From: Tubulanus polymorphus
Lineage: Eukaryota; Nemertea; Palaeonemertea; Tubulaniformes; Tubulanidae
Assembly: GCF_964204645.1 (NCBI RefSeq)
Contig: NC_134033.1
Coordinates: 6,110,231-6,174,230, forward strand
Direction of reading: 5' to 3'
Length of the DNA: 64,000 bases
The first letter of the stretch is position 1; each line of letters starts with the position of its first letter. The position numbers and the translations under genes are program-made. The notes beneath the pieces are model-generated. The model was not told the DNA's origin and did not search any database. It worked only from the letters and a program-made list of their open reading frames with translations. This document shows, piece after piece, positions 40,780 to 51,834 of the stretch.

Positions 40780-43600
40780 CTCTTAGTATCTATCATGAAT
40801 CCAACTGCAGTAACCGTTGCTATCCATCGTTGCCAAAAGTTGCTCATGAGTTAGATACACTCTTATCTCCTTCTTGGAATGAGATCCACTTCACCTACAT
40901 GATCCGGTGCAAACTGACCCCCCATCTGACCAAACAAAAAGTGATTTGGTGTCAATTGAAAATTATCATCTGGGTAAGCGAACTGGTATGTTAGTGGTCT
41001 GGAGAAGATAAGTGCTTCAGCTCAAGTGAGTCTCATCAATAATGCTACTTCGTATACATCTGCATTTCCCAGTATGTAATATCACATGTTATGCTTACTT
41101 GATGGACTCTTTCAAAATATGGTGCAAGTGTATGATTGAAGAACCATTTAGCAACTTGATCCACCATACTGTCTTTTCATTATGTAAGCTTCACCAATTC
41201 TTGAAGTTTGTTTTAATTGACTCTAATGCAATTTGTACTCGTCTGAATTCATCTCTAACCATTGGGTAGAATGTATCCTTGTCCTAACCAAATGCAATTT
41301 CTAAGTGAACTGCTCTGTTTGATAAACATGTGAAAAGACACAAGTTTACACAGTGATTCCTTGGTAAAATGATTGAATTGGTTACATCTTGTGGTAAGAA
41401 TTCTGCATATCTTAACCTTTGGTCTCACCTTATCAAACCTTCAGCAGGTTCTTCTACACGGTTTCAGGATTAATTATTTGTAATTGTTAGAACAATGAAT
41501 TCTTTTTATGATTGGATAGCCCTAATCGCTAACAAGAAGAAACAGAACGTATACAGCCCGCACAGTGCCGTGAAAGTGCACTTCCACACCTCATTTATCC
41601 ATATTATATAGAAGTACGAGTAAATGATTATAAGCTTACCTTTATATGATCTTAATTTTGAATAGCTGAGCTGTTCTGCTTTTCCGACTGTATTTTTTGT
41701 TGGCAAATTTAAAGAGGTTTGTATTGCACCTTTTTTGAACATGAATCGTGCTGGGGTAGAATGCATCCTTGTCGTAAGCAAATGAAATTTCTAAGTGAAC
41801 TGCTCATTTTTGATATACATGTGAAAAGACACCAGTTTACTCAGTGATACATGTACTTGGTAAAATGATTGGAATGGCCGCATTGTAAGGTAAGAATTCT
41901 GCATGTCTTAACCTGTAGAGTGAGCTGTTCCACTTTACCAATTGTATGGTTTTTGTTGGCATATGAAAAAATGGTAGATATTGAACCTTTTTTGGTGAAG
42001 AATCTTGCTAGGAAATAGCCAATTGACAAGGCAACTGATGATGGTATAACAAAATAATCTTCTGTGAAGTGTGTACCACATAATGTAGGGTGAACTGTCG
42101 GTCAAAAATCCTTTCTTCCGCACGCATTTATCCATTGCTAGCATATTTTTTTATTTGACTTAATGGGAACTTATGGAAACTGTGTTCTACTCCTGACTTT
42201 TAAAGGTGACATTTGGGAACAAATAGATGACTGGCCCTTGAAGTTGCTGTTAAATTGGGGGATTTTAATATTGTTATGGTGAACAATCGGGAACAATCTG
42301 AATAAGCTTGTCGGAACCATCGGGCCAGCTTATAAATTCTTTTGGCCCTTCAGCCAATATCGAAATAGTGAAGTTTTAACCACCAATTTGAAACCAAGAA
42401 TGAATCCATTTCTTGAAAAATCGGCACTATAATCAATTTTCTAATGTAAGTAAACCGCTGATGATATAAAATCGCAGATGTAATTAGAGGTCATAGGATC
42501 GATTAACATTGTGAATTGCGTCTCTCTGGAAAGAAGTTCTTTCTTCATTTCTTAAGCAATGTGACTTGTCACAACTTAGCTGGCAAGCCACCAGTCTTCA
42601 TTCTTTACGATAAATCTCCGGTCACTCCACCATGTACAATTCTTACCCCTCAATGCTAAATCAGCAGCATTAGCTTTTGTAGGTACATGTCTCTGAACAT
42701 ATCAAAATTCTGCGGTGACCGTTTAAAGACATCTAAGGCATAATCTTTTTTCCATCGCATCTTCTTGAAATCATCTCAGTGCCGTGTTGAAAGATTTGTC
42801 CCACAGACGCAGCATCCTTTTCTTGGCCACTGTTACCAGCAAAAACATTGTTCGCCATATCCTATTGACATATAAGTTACACTGATATTTGCTAGTTATA
42901 CCTTCGACAGTTTTGTGTGTGATGGTCTGAAAGTCAGCCGCTTGGTTGATCCACTTTCGCCTTTCATCAGACTTTGTTACTCCTATGCCATGAGGAACGG
43001 CAACAAAAAGACACGTTTTCCCACTATGAGCTACAGTTTTATTCTACGATACAAAATACATATCCAGTACAAACATATGCAGTTCAGGTGTGGACCTTAA
43101 CAACAGCAATTCTTGAATACCTAAGAATGGTACCTCAATACCATTTGTTCACGTAATTTCTATTGTAGGCTGTGGTACAGAGAAAGCTAAGATTCTTTGT
43201 CAGCTGATTTTATTTAGGTTGACGAGAGAAGTATTATCTAGTAAGTCAGAACTTCTCTAGGTAGCGAATGTTAATTTATATATGTATATATATTGCCAAG
43301 TTTTTCTTCCAAACTTTCGTTCCAGTCGTTCTTCCACTGTCTGGTAAGCTGCAGTGGAATGCTTCTCAAACCTTCTTATGCCATTGCATCTGCGGACAAG
43401 TGTTGTCAGGTGCGCTGTCAATGGTTGCCATGCAGCCTTCCAATTTGCATACATTTTTCTGTTGCCATTGAATACAGTGATGGAAACTCGCCTTATTGGG
43501 ACGGATAGACTCCCGCTCACCGCGGAATGCTGGCTTAAAACTTCATCGTTGTCTCCTTCCATAACCTCTTCTTGGCCCAAGGCTACCATCCTCGGCAGAT
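40780..43600 (-). mobile_element. Decayed BEL/Pao LTR retrotransposon
   Basis: Minus strand. Gag-like sequence lies at 43257-43589 (TVFNGNRKMYANWKAAW, later a run ending RLERKFG). The pol zone before the integrase is recognisable at about 42565-42800 (YVPTKANAADLALRG, then CTWW, and DWWLAS). A weak integrase core remnant is at 41050-41280, and the integrase tail at 40800-40960 (LTPNHFLFGQMGGQFAPDH, then FWQRW). Order and strand agree with one element whose protease, reverse transcriptase and RNase H are mostly deleted. Stops and frame breaks are frequent, and I did not find paired LTRs. It is a dead copy. Confidence 0.8.
41267..42010. repeat. Direct duplication of about 150-250 bp inside the BEL/Pao remnant
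   Basis: GGGTAGAATGTATCCTTGTC, CTAAGTGAACTGCTC, CATGTGAAAAGACAC and TAAGAATTCTGCATRTCTTA occur in order at 41267-41420 and again at 41755-41915. The segments after them (GAGCTGTTC..., TTTTTGTTGGCA) also recur at 41665 and 41920. The duplicated unit spans about 480 bp. Confidence 0.8.
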
Positions 43601-43964
43601 CATTTTCTTTCTGACGGAGATAGCGTGTGACAAATCTATAATTTCATCTGCATGAATTGATCAACTTCCTTCGAAATCTTTGTGACGTCTGCTGGTGTTT
43701 TTCACTTAGTTCTACCATGACCACCATTACATTTTCGCTGTTCTCGTCGTATTTGTGTAAGAAATCCCATACCCTGGTTCGCCCTCATGTTTTTATGGAA
43801 AGCCTCTTTCATGTTATGCAGGTTTCGTTCAATGTTCTATTGCTTCCACATACTTCTTCGATACCTTTTCCATCGGCAAATTGTCCCAGTATTCATGTTA
43901 TCGTGCTTCCAGTTCCTTAACCGTGATATCTTTATCAACCGATTACAAATCTCATTCAAGGTGC

Positions 43965-44060
43965 ACAATTGCATGCAGACTGGGACATGGCCTATGCCGT
44001 GGCAGTCCCGTGCCATCAGGTTCGAATCCCTGTCGGGAGAGGATGCCGTTCCTTATACGT
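43965..44060 (+). repeat. tRNA-like SINE fragment
   Basis: Contains CCATCAGGTTCGAATCCCTG, a good B box, preceded by GTGGCAGTCCC and followed by GGGAGAGGATGCCGTTCCTT. Similar to 24105-24185. No clear A box or tail. Confidence 0.45.
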
Positions 44061-44248
44061 ATATAGTCCCGAGAAATATTGATTTGATTTGTTTGATACG
44101 TACATAAATGTAAAATATAATGCAGGTCTGATAGCCCATGAATAATTTGCACATTTTCTTTCATATTGCAATGAACTGGTCCTAAAAGAAGAATCCAAAC
44201 TTGTTTTCAGGGGTTAAAACACGAACTTTACATCAAATATTAAGATAA

Positions 44249-44790
44249 AGGCTGGTTTCCACGAGCGGTTTCCAGCTAGCTTTTTCCTGGGGCTTTTTCC
44301 AGCTACGTGAAAACGACTTCAGCGGCACGCATTTTCACGTAGCTGTTTCCAGCCAGCTTTTTCCTGCAGCTTTTTCCAGCTACGTGAAAACGCCCCGAGC
44401 AACAACACGAATGTGCATGTTCGCCCGGACAACCGAATTTCAATACCAGCGGCATGCGTTTTTACGAGCGGTTTGCAGACACTGAACAAAAAAAGCTATT
44501 GCATGCAATAGCTGGAAATTACTGCTGGTAGCTGGAAACGGCTGCCGCATTTTGACCGTTTTCACAAGCGTTTTTGGTGGCAGAGCTGGAAATCGCTGCA
44601 GCATGCATTTTTACGAGCAGTTTCCAGCCAGCAATTTCCAGCTGAGAAATTTTGTTGTAGCTTTTTCCAGTTGCCGCGTTTTCCAGCTCGAGGCCAATTT
44701 TTCGGTGTTTAAGGCTGGTTTTCACGAGCGGTTACCAGCTAGCTTTTTCCAGCTGCCGCAGGAAACCGCTCGTGAAAACACTGAATAATT
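44249..44790. mobile_element. Foldback/MITE of CACGAGCGGTTTCCAGC repeats
   Basis: Starts TAA-AGGCTGGTTTCCACGAG, and the start recurs at 44712 (AGGCTGGTTTTCACGAG). The opposite strand appears at 44760 (AAACCGCTCGTGAAAAC). Between them the words TTTTTCCAGCTACGTGAAAA and CAGCTGGAAA alternate in both orientations. TAA plus AGGCTGG is the same terminus as at 62813-62822, suggesting a shared transposase (Harbinger-like). The right end is not resolved. Confidence 0.65.
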
Positions 44791-45187
44791 GGCCCCGAGC
44801 GGAAAAATATCGCGCCTGTAACATTCTATTTACAATAGCCGCAAGAGATCATCTTTCAACAATCATTGAATAATATGGAGTAGTTTTGCACAATACATAT
44901 GTATTATCAACAACAAACATTGCAACAAATTATGCATCACATTTGCATTCGTATTTTACTAAATTGACCAACACTACGGACGAAGAACTGCGACTGAGAT
45001 TAAATCGCCGGGGAATTTGGATGGAAAATTAAGACCATTGAACATCATACGAATCACAGGGGCGGATTTAGACCGTGTCGCCTGACACAGTCGAAATTCC
45101 TTAGTGCCTGTTTACTTTTTCTCTCTGTATCATAATTTGCCATTGTTACCACCCGAGATACACAGTAGATATTTATACATACATATA

Positions 45188-48100
45188 GTAGGGTGGGGGA
45201 AAGTGGGACAGCTAACTAGATATTCAAATATGGTGGCAACACCGCATGAGATATTATGGCGAGTTTTGCTGAGGACGATGCTATATCATATTCTTAAACT
45301 TTGAAATGCAACAAGGTCACACATCTAGTATACCCTAGCAACCAGGTCCCCCTGGAGTAGAGTACCCAGATTGTCCCACTTTACCCCACTTGGGGGGAAA
45401 GTGGGACAGGTCTATAAATTCAAAAACAACTATAAAATGTTGGTTAAACTGCTTTTATTTTGACAGAAAACAATAATTGACTTGATAAAATCATACCAAT
45501 CTTTATTTTTAAGAGGTGTCCCACATTACCCCATCTTGTCCCACATTACCCCAAGACTAATAATTTTATGATTTTAGGTTTGTAAAGAGAATTCCATATT
45601 ACATAATCATAATAGTGCCTTTTAATTGTAAGATTACACATTTATAACTACCCAGCACACTCTTCACAGATGAAATCATACATAGATTTACCAAAAACCC
45701 CTGCACACATTTCAAGGAACCAAATATCGCAGCTGGGACACTTGATCCACCCCTCTGTGTCGTCGGAGTCATCATCAAAGTAATTTCCTTGACAAGTACC
45801 ACATATATTTTCTGGTTATCTCTGTCAATGTCATCTGATGTAATCTGCTTTTTCTTCCCCTGAACTCCAGAACCAGAGGCTATTGCACTACCAACCGCTG
45901 CTTGTGCCGAAGACTGGCTTTTATTGCTTTTTTTGGCCAACCCACCTTTTTTGGCCATACCCTTTCCTTTCCTTTGCTGTTTATTTCCCGCTTTCTGGAG
46001 TTTCCTTTCTTTCCTTTCCTTAGCTTTATTTATTTTCTTTTCTTTCTTTTTCTGTTAATCCCTTAAATTCTGTAGATCTGCTTTATACTTGGGACTAGTT
46101 AAGAGTTTTGACCCTGCTTTGAAAGTGTTCCGAGTGGACTTTTCTTTCACAGTCCTTTTTGGTAAGGGTAGTATATCATGGAATGATGTCTCACTAGCTG
46201 ACTCTGTCAGACTTTAGCCACTGCCTCCACTGAAGCAGTTAGGTCACCAGAAACATTTGGTTCTCCAGTTTGAGCGGTCTCACCATCCTCAGTTTGAATC
46301 TCATTTTCTTCACTCACATTTTCATTAGTAGGTTTTGCCAGTGGAATTTCATTCCTGTTAACATCAACATCCATTTGGTTTACTACAACCTCTTGATCTT
46401 CCAATACCTCTGTTGGAATAGCTGTAGTTTCTGAAGGCATATATGCATATTTAGGTATTTCATCAATCTTCAAGTACAATCAGGTATAATCCTGTCTTTC
46501 GGAATGAGGTGACAGCATTTTCCATCGTTGCAAATTTAATGTATGTGTCCTGGAAGACTTGTGGAAAATTGTTTCGCGTAAACGCTTGACCAGGATTATT
46601 TCTAAGATATTTTCTCACATTGTCTCTGAAGTATTCTTTTACTGGTTTATAAAATACGCTAGGCTGGAGAACATGTGAGGTGTGGGGTGGGAAACTGACA
46701 AGTTTCGACGTTGTTGGTGCTAGCATAGTCGATTACATCCATTGACATAGTATGCGATTTGTGACCATCTATAATTAAAACAGATTTGCCATCTTTGTCT
46801 TTCTTATGTGTATTAAAATGTTCTAACCATTTCAGAAACAGGTCTTTGTTCATATATCCCGTTTCCGACATAAGAACTTATGTGTACGGCGGCAAATTTT
46901 CAACAAGATGTGGTGGAAGCCTTTTACCCTTATAAATAACAGTAGGTGGGACAAAGTCCCCAGCTGCATTGCAGCAAATCATTATTGTTATCAGTGTGCC
47001 TCTTTCACCTGAAGTTATTTGGTTAGAATCCTTCTTACCCTTCTTACCTACAATTTTTTTACCCCCGGTACAAGACTTAAACCAGACTCGTCTGTGTTAT
47101 ATACCCTACTTGGATTCCCAAAAACCTTAGCTTGAGCATAAACAGTGTCCAGAAGCTTAAAGAACTGTTCTACAAGGGGCTTATTCATATGTATTGCCCT
47201 TGCAATTGACAAACCCTGAGGTTTGCGAATAGTTACATCAGGATTTCGTTTCTTGAATCCAGTCCACCAATCATCTGTCGCTTTTTCACCACGAAACATA
47301 TTTTCGATTCCTAATCTGTTCATGAATTGATCTAGAACATCTTTTTTGGTTATAGGAAAACCGCGCTCCTCAAACTCAAATATGTACTTCACTAAATCAT
47401 TCTCTTGTTGTATTATCAATAATCCATCTCTTCCAAGTTTTTTAGATCCAGCTACTTTCTTCACATTTCCTGTTGCATGACGCTGCAATGTAGAACGCGG
47501 GACCTTGAACATGTCTGCAGCCTCCCTGTATGACATCTGCCCATCTTTACAACTGACAATGGCCATTTTCATATCATCTTCATCCCAGTTAACTTGTTCT
47601 TTCTTTCTTGTTCTTTCGTTTATGATTTCTAGGCATCTTTGCTGAAATAAAATACGAATTTTATCAGAAATATGGTAATATGGGACACCTAAAAAATATC
47701 CATCAAATAATTTATTTCTATTAATTGCCTATTTCAAAAATATACGATTCATTAACTGATTCATGTTGAAAACTTTGTTTTGCTTTATTATAAACATTGA
47801 ATGTGGATAAGAAGCATTTCCTGACAAGTTTTTTTTCAATTAAACAATGTACCCCCCATATTTGAGAATTTGGCCCTCACAGGACACCATACATATGCAA
47901 CCCATGCTGAAGAAGACCCATGCATAGATAATCAGTACTAGAGTGCTGTGGTATACAGTTGACAAATGCATAAAGCACATTTGAAATTTAAAATCATTGT
48001 AATGTACGTGTAATATTTTTCTAAAGATGTTATACTTACTATAGGTACAATTTCCAGGGTCCTAAAATGAGGCTCTGTGGTGTAAATCGACTAAAATAAT

Positions 48101-48266
48101 TTTTTTTCGTGTACAGCAAAAAGTTTTCAACTTGTAACACGCCTACGGTGTTGCACAAGTACATTCTGTGTGTTAGTTATACTAACTGCTTCAAGATGTC
48201 AGCGCTTGCTAGTCTCAAAGGGAACCTGTCCCACATTCCCCCGTGTCCCACTTTCCTCCACCCTAC
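45188..48266 (-). mobile_element. Full-length pogo/Tigger-like DNA transposon, 3079 bp
   Basis: 23-bp terminal inverted repeats begin GTAGGGTGGGGGAAAGTGGG on the left (45188-45210) and GTAGGGTGGAGGAAAGTGGG, read inverted, on the right (48244-48266), with one mismatch over 23. TA flanks both ends (45186-45187, 48267-48268), the Tc1/mariner-pogo target signature. The motif TGTCCCAC[AT]TT.CCCC is repeated inside: four further copies near the left end (45372, 45391, 45517, 45537) and one beside the right end (48227), in both orientations. These look like extra transposase-binding sites. The single transposase gene is on the minus strand and broken, so the element is non-autonomous today though its ends are almost intact. 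Confidence 0.93.
45648..47636 (-). pseudogene. pogo-like transposase pseudogene (HTH + DDE + zinc finger)
   Basis: Minus strand. A basic start (MPRNHKRK at 47636) leads, after a frame change, to a psq-type helix-turn-helix (MSYREAADMFKVPRSTLQRH), a CENP-B-like second DNA-binding part (FPITKKDVLDQF, DDWWTGFKKRNP) and the DDE core: first Asp in YNTDESGLS, second in LIIDGHKSH. The third catalytic block keeps PPHTSHVLQP, but the usual LD that follows is missing, so the last catalytic Asp is gone. Later come FRKTGLYP, an acidic linker and a C-terminal Cys-rich tail (CGTCQG, IKCPSCDIWF, FICEECAG) ending at 45648. At least five frame changes separate these parts; one falls in a run of seven A at about 47050. 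This is the usual architecture of jerky/Tigger-type transposases, dead in this copy. Confidence 0.88.
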
Positions 48267-49559
48267 TATGCCCTTTTTATTGGTCGGCATGGTCACAACA
48301 TACCCCTGGACGTATCGGCCCCACTCCGCGCGGTTGCGCCACCGCGCGGGATTTACGCGAAGCAACAGAACACAAACATGGCCACTCTCTCAATTTTCAA
48401 TGATAGAAATCGTGTGTGCATTTCAATTATTTCGGCTGTTAGGGTTTTAAGGCACAATATAAGTTGATGATGTGATATGGCGATGTTAATTAATCATAAT
48501 TCCGCAGTGAAGCTAGTCACGAACGATGCCGATTGAGTGTACAGCTGCCAAAAACACTGAAATGTGCGTAGTTGCGTAACTATTTGCAGTGAATTGCAGA
48601 CGAAACATGAAGCCTAAACGGCCGTTTAAAAAAAAATTATACCAATCGCAATTGTAAAGTAAAAATGAGATAGAACCTAAGTTAAAATTCTGGCCATTTC
48701 TAAAATGTTATTACTAATTTTAAGTCAGTGCGCAACGTTTAGTTTTCCAACAATAATGAGGGGTGGTAGGTAGTCATGCAATTCAAGTCATCATTTATGT
48801 TACTTCCGTGTTGTCGAAAATCTCGCGAGTCCTGGACCAAACCCCATTGAACAATGTGATCTGTGTGATCACACTACACTACCCATTACACACTCCAGTA
48901 CCCACAGCTTTCATATATCCATCCAAATATTTAGAGTGTCTTTCTTCCTGGATCCGCCCCTGAATCAGGTCGTCATCACACAAATGAAACGATTTTCAAT
49001 TACGCGAGGTTGACTGTATTTTTGCGGCTTCCTTGGAACCAGAAAGACCATTGTGTCCGTACCGGTTTTCCTGAAGTTATTGGTAAGAAAATGACAATAG
49101 ACCTATCCAAAATGAACTGATCTTAAGTAAAAATTAGTCAACTGTATCTAATGCTGCTTTATATGTTTTCTATGGAAGTGTACATGTGATGTCATAGTTA
49201 GTTGGTTCACCTGTCAGTGTTAGACACTTGCCTTAACCTAATATCAAAAGATAGAATGGTTATTTACAAATTTTGGGACTTTTCATGGCCATCTTCAATG
49301 TTGTATCACTTCAATCACTTCGTGACAAAGAAGCACGTGGCTGCGCGACATCTATAGAATATTGTAGCATGTATATATGTTATAATGAATATTTATGGAT
49401 GTTTGGGATATGATATATAAAACATACATTGAATAAAACTATATTTTTATAAGATATGTTCATAAAACACGATGTTCTGGTGTTTCATTCTTGTGGATAT
49501 CTCTGTATGATTCTTGCTAGCTTAGCTGGGGGATTCAGGCGAAAGAAATTGGCTCAACT

Positions 49560-49770
49560 ACAGAACAGGTAAAAGTAGATCTGCGCAGAATCTAATCACA
49601 TCGGACTGGTATTTGAAATTAATCCGCCTGGACTATATTCGACTAATTCTAACCGTCGACCGATTTTACTCGTCGACAATGTCTACAATCCTAAATGTCG
49701 ACCGATTCTACTCGTCGACAATGTTTGCAACCCTAATTGTTGACCAATTGTACTGGTCGACAATGTGCTA
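49560..49770. repeat. GTCGACCGATTCTACTCGTCGAC repeats, left block
   Basis: Three units of GTCGACCGATTYTACTCGTC GACAATGT type (49656, 49698, 49740), each bounded by GTCGAC, preceded by CAGGTAAAAGTAGATCTGCG at 49566. The inverse of the unit occurs at 51062-51135, making a 1.5-kb inverted arrangement around the telomere-like and 52-bp repeats. Confidence 0.8.
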
Positions 49771-49969
49771 TTGTGCTCCTCTTCATGTAAATATGAACGG
49801 AAGTGCTTTTCTAACGATCGTAAGAATAGCGTACGATCGCAATACGATCGCGTGCTCCTGTGCTATTGTGCTCCTCTTCATGTAACTATGAACGGTAGTA
49901 CTTTTCTAACGTCTTCAGATGATGCTATTGTTGTAGTCGATTTAATGTGTTTTGTATATATGTGTTGAA

Positions 49970-50335
49970 ACCTAAACCTCTTTGAAAACCTATGAAATAA
50001 ACCCCTTAAAACCTAACCCTCTAAACCCTTACCATATAAACCCTAACCTTAAAACCTTAACACTCTAAACCCTTACCCTCTAAACCCTAACCCCCTAAAC
50101 CCTAACCCCCTAAACCCTAACTCAATAGACACTTAACTCTCTAAACCCTAATTCTCTAAACCCTAATCCTCTAAACCCTAACCCCCTAAACCCTAACCCT
50201 CTAAACCCTAACTCAATAGGCACTTAACTCTCTAAACCCTAACCCCCTAAACACTAACCCCCTAATATAAATCCTATAGGCCTAAACCCTAACCTTATAA
50301 CCCTATACCTAAACCCTAACCTTATAACCTTATAC
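49970..50335. repeat. Interstitial telomere-like repeat, CTAAACCCTAACCC type
   Basis: About 25 degenerate units alternating CCCTAAAC and CCCTAACC, with a roughly 110-bp higher-order repeat marked by CAATAGRCACTTAACTC. The mixture resembles animal TTAGGG and TTTAGGG variants read on the other strand. It is internal to the window and not a chromosome end. Confidence 0.85.
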
Positions 50336-50337
50336 CC

Positions 50338-50530
50338 TGACACTTGCTATTCTATGCTATCGTAAGGTTTTGTAGAATAGTAAGAATAGCAAGAAAAGCA
50401 TGCTATTCTTTTTCCTTTTAGGATAGTAGAATAGCAAGAATAGCATAGAATAGCGAAGACGTTTGCTATTCTTTGCTATCGTAAGGTTTTGTAGAATAGC
50501 AAGAATAGCAATAAATACTGCGATTCAGTG
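50338..50530. repeat. TGCTATTCT palindromic repeat
   Basis: TTGCTATTCTWTGCTATCGT, AAGGTTTTGTAGAATAG and AAGAATAGCA occur at 50345 and again at 50462, with inverted copies between. Each unit is self-complementary around TTGCTATTC/GAATAGCAA. Confidence 0.8.
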
Positions 50531-50559
50531 CTCCTCTTGCTATTCAGAAATATCAAACC

Positions 50560-51030
50560 ATTATGGCCCGCGTGTGTGTGTAGATTACCCTTATGTAAAG
50601 TGGCTGGGATCGAGGGGCTGCGTGTGTGCGTAGATTACCCTTATGTAAAGTGGCTGGGATCGAGGGCCCGCGTGTGTGCGTGGATTACCCTTATATAAAG
50701 TGGCTGGGATCGAGGGCTGTGTGTGTGCGTGGATTACCCTTATATAAAGTGGCTGGGATCGAGGGGCTGCGTGTGTGCGTGGATTACCCTTATATAGAGT
50801 GGCTGGGATCGAGGGGCTGTGTGTGTGTGCGTGGATTACCCTTATATGGAGTGGCTGTGATCGATGGGCCGCGTGTGTGCGTGGATTACCCTTAGATAGA
50901 GTGGCTGGGATCGAGGGGCCGCGTGTGTGCGTGGATTACCCTTATACGGAGTGGTTGGGATCGAGGGGCTGCGTGTGTGCGTGGATTACCCTTATATAAA
51001 GTGACTTGGATCGAGGGGCTGCGTGCTTCC
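50560..51030. repeat. Minisatellite, about 52-bp unit, nine copies
   Basis: Unit GCGTGTGTGCGTGGATTACC, CTTATATAAAGTGGCTGGGA, TCGAGGGGCT. Copies differ at few sites. Because the unit length drifts between 51 and 55, frames open across it on both strands, but there is no gene signal. Confidence 0.95.
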
Positions 51031-51059
51031 ATCGGTTGATTTTCACAATCAGGATTGTA

Positions 51060-51140
51060 GACATTGTCGACGAATAGAATCGGTCGACAATCGGGGTTGT
51101 AGACATTGTCGGCGAGTAGAATCGGTCGACAATCGGGAAC
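51060..51140. repeat. GTCGAC repeats, right block (inverted)
   Basis: Two units of ATTGTCGACGAATAGAATCG, GTCGACAATCGG type, the inverse of the block at 49656-49765. Confidence 0.8.
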
Positions 51141-51208
51141 CGAACCACTCACTTCATTAAAGAAAACCCTCCACGACGGAACTATATTGACCTATTCTGG
51201 AGTTGAAC

Positions 51209-51780
51209 CAGGTAAAAGTAAATCTGCGGGTCCAATATTTATAATGAGAAAAGTATTCATACGCGCAGATCGATAGGAGGCACGTGAAGTAATTTTCAGA
51301 AGTCGACAATTGGCAATCGGTATACGGGCGGGTCTAGGATTTTAAAAGCGGGTCGTCTTTAATGGTTGATCAGGGTTAACGGACAGGTGTGCCCGATTCT
51401 TTATATCCTTTCCCCAGCTTCACAGCGATTTTTCGTTGTTCGCTTACACTATGATTTTTAGAACTTAAGTGGTAAAACAGCTAATTGAAAAGTGCAAAAT
51501 TTTGATACTTTTTCAGTTGTTCAAGGTTGAATTTGACTTGAATTGAAAATATTCTGTTCGCAATTATGGGATGGGATTCTTAAGGGGACAGTTAAGATTT
51601 TAGGGGGATTCCGCCAATCGTTTTGCATGATTGCATGATGAGAAATGGTCGACTATCAGGTTTCCGATTGCCAATTGTCGACTTCTGAAAATTACTTCAC
51701 GTGCCTCCGATCCTATCGATCTGCGCGTATGAATACTTTTCTCATTATAAATGTTGGACCCGCAGATCTACTTTTACCTG
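51209..51780. mobile_element. 572-bp element with long (about 115-bp) inverted arms
   Basis: The left arm 51209-51320 (CAGGTAAAAGTAAATCTGCG ... GTCGACAATTGGCAATCGG) and the right arm 51664-51780, its near-perfect inverse, end in CTTTTACCTG. The 340-bp centre has no coding capacity. The outer word also starts the GTCGAC block at 49566, so the neighbouring composite may be an older or larger relative. Confidence 0.9.
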
Positions 51781-51834
51781 TAAATTAATTGCAGAAAAAT
51801 CTACGCAGAAACTGATTTTATATCAAAGTCGATA

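Larger units (their letters stand above)
45058..48962. mobile_element. Outer CAGGGGCGGAT-ended element split by the pogo transposon
   Basis: CAGGGGCGGATTTAGA at 45058 and the inverse CCTGGATCCGCCCCTG ending near 48962 face each other, and AATCA flanks both sides. Without the 3.1-kb pogo insertion the element would be about 0.8 kb, without coding capacity. The ends are short and partly mismatched, so pairing of these two particular ends is an inference. Confidence 0.45.

Noticed and set aside
43257-43589. A host gene of 110 residues
   Set aside because: The NGNRKMYANWKAAW region and its place in a minus-strand BEL/Pao remnant identify it as a gag fragment.
50626-50999. Repeat protein of about 90 residues with YPYIKWLGSRG units
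   Set aside because: It is the translation of a 52-bp minisatellite whose unit length is not a multiple of three; frames change between copies.
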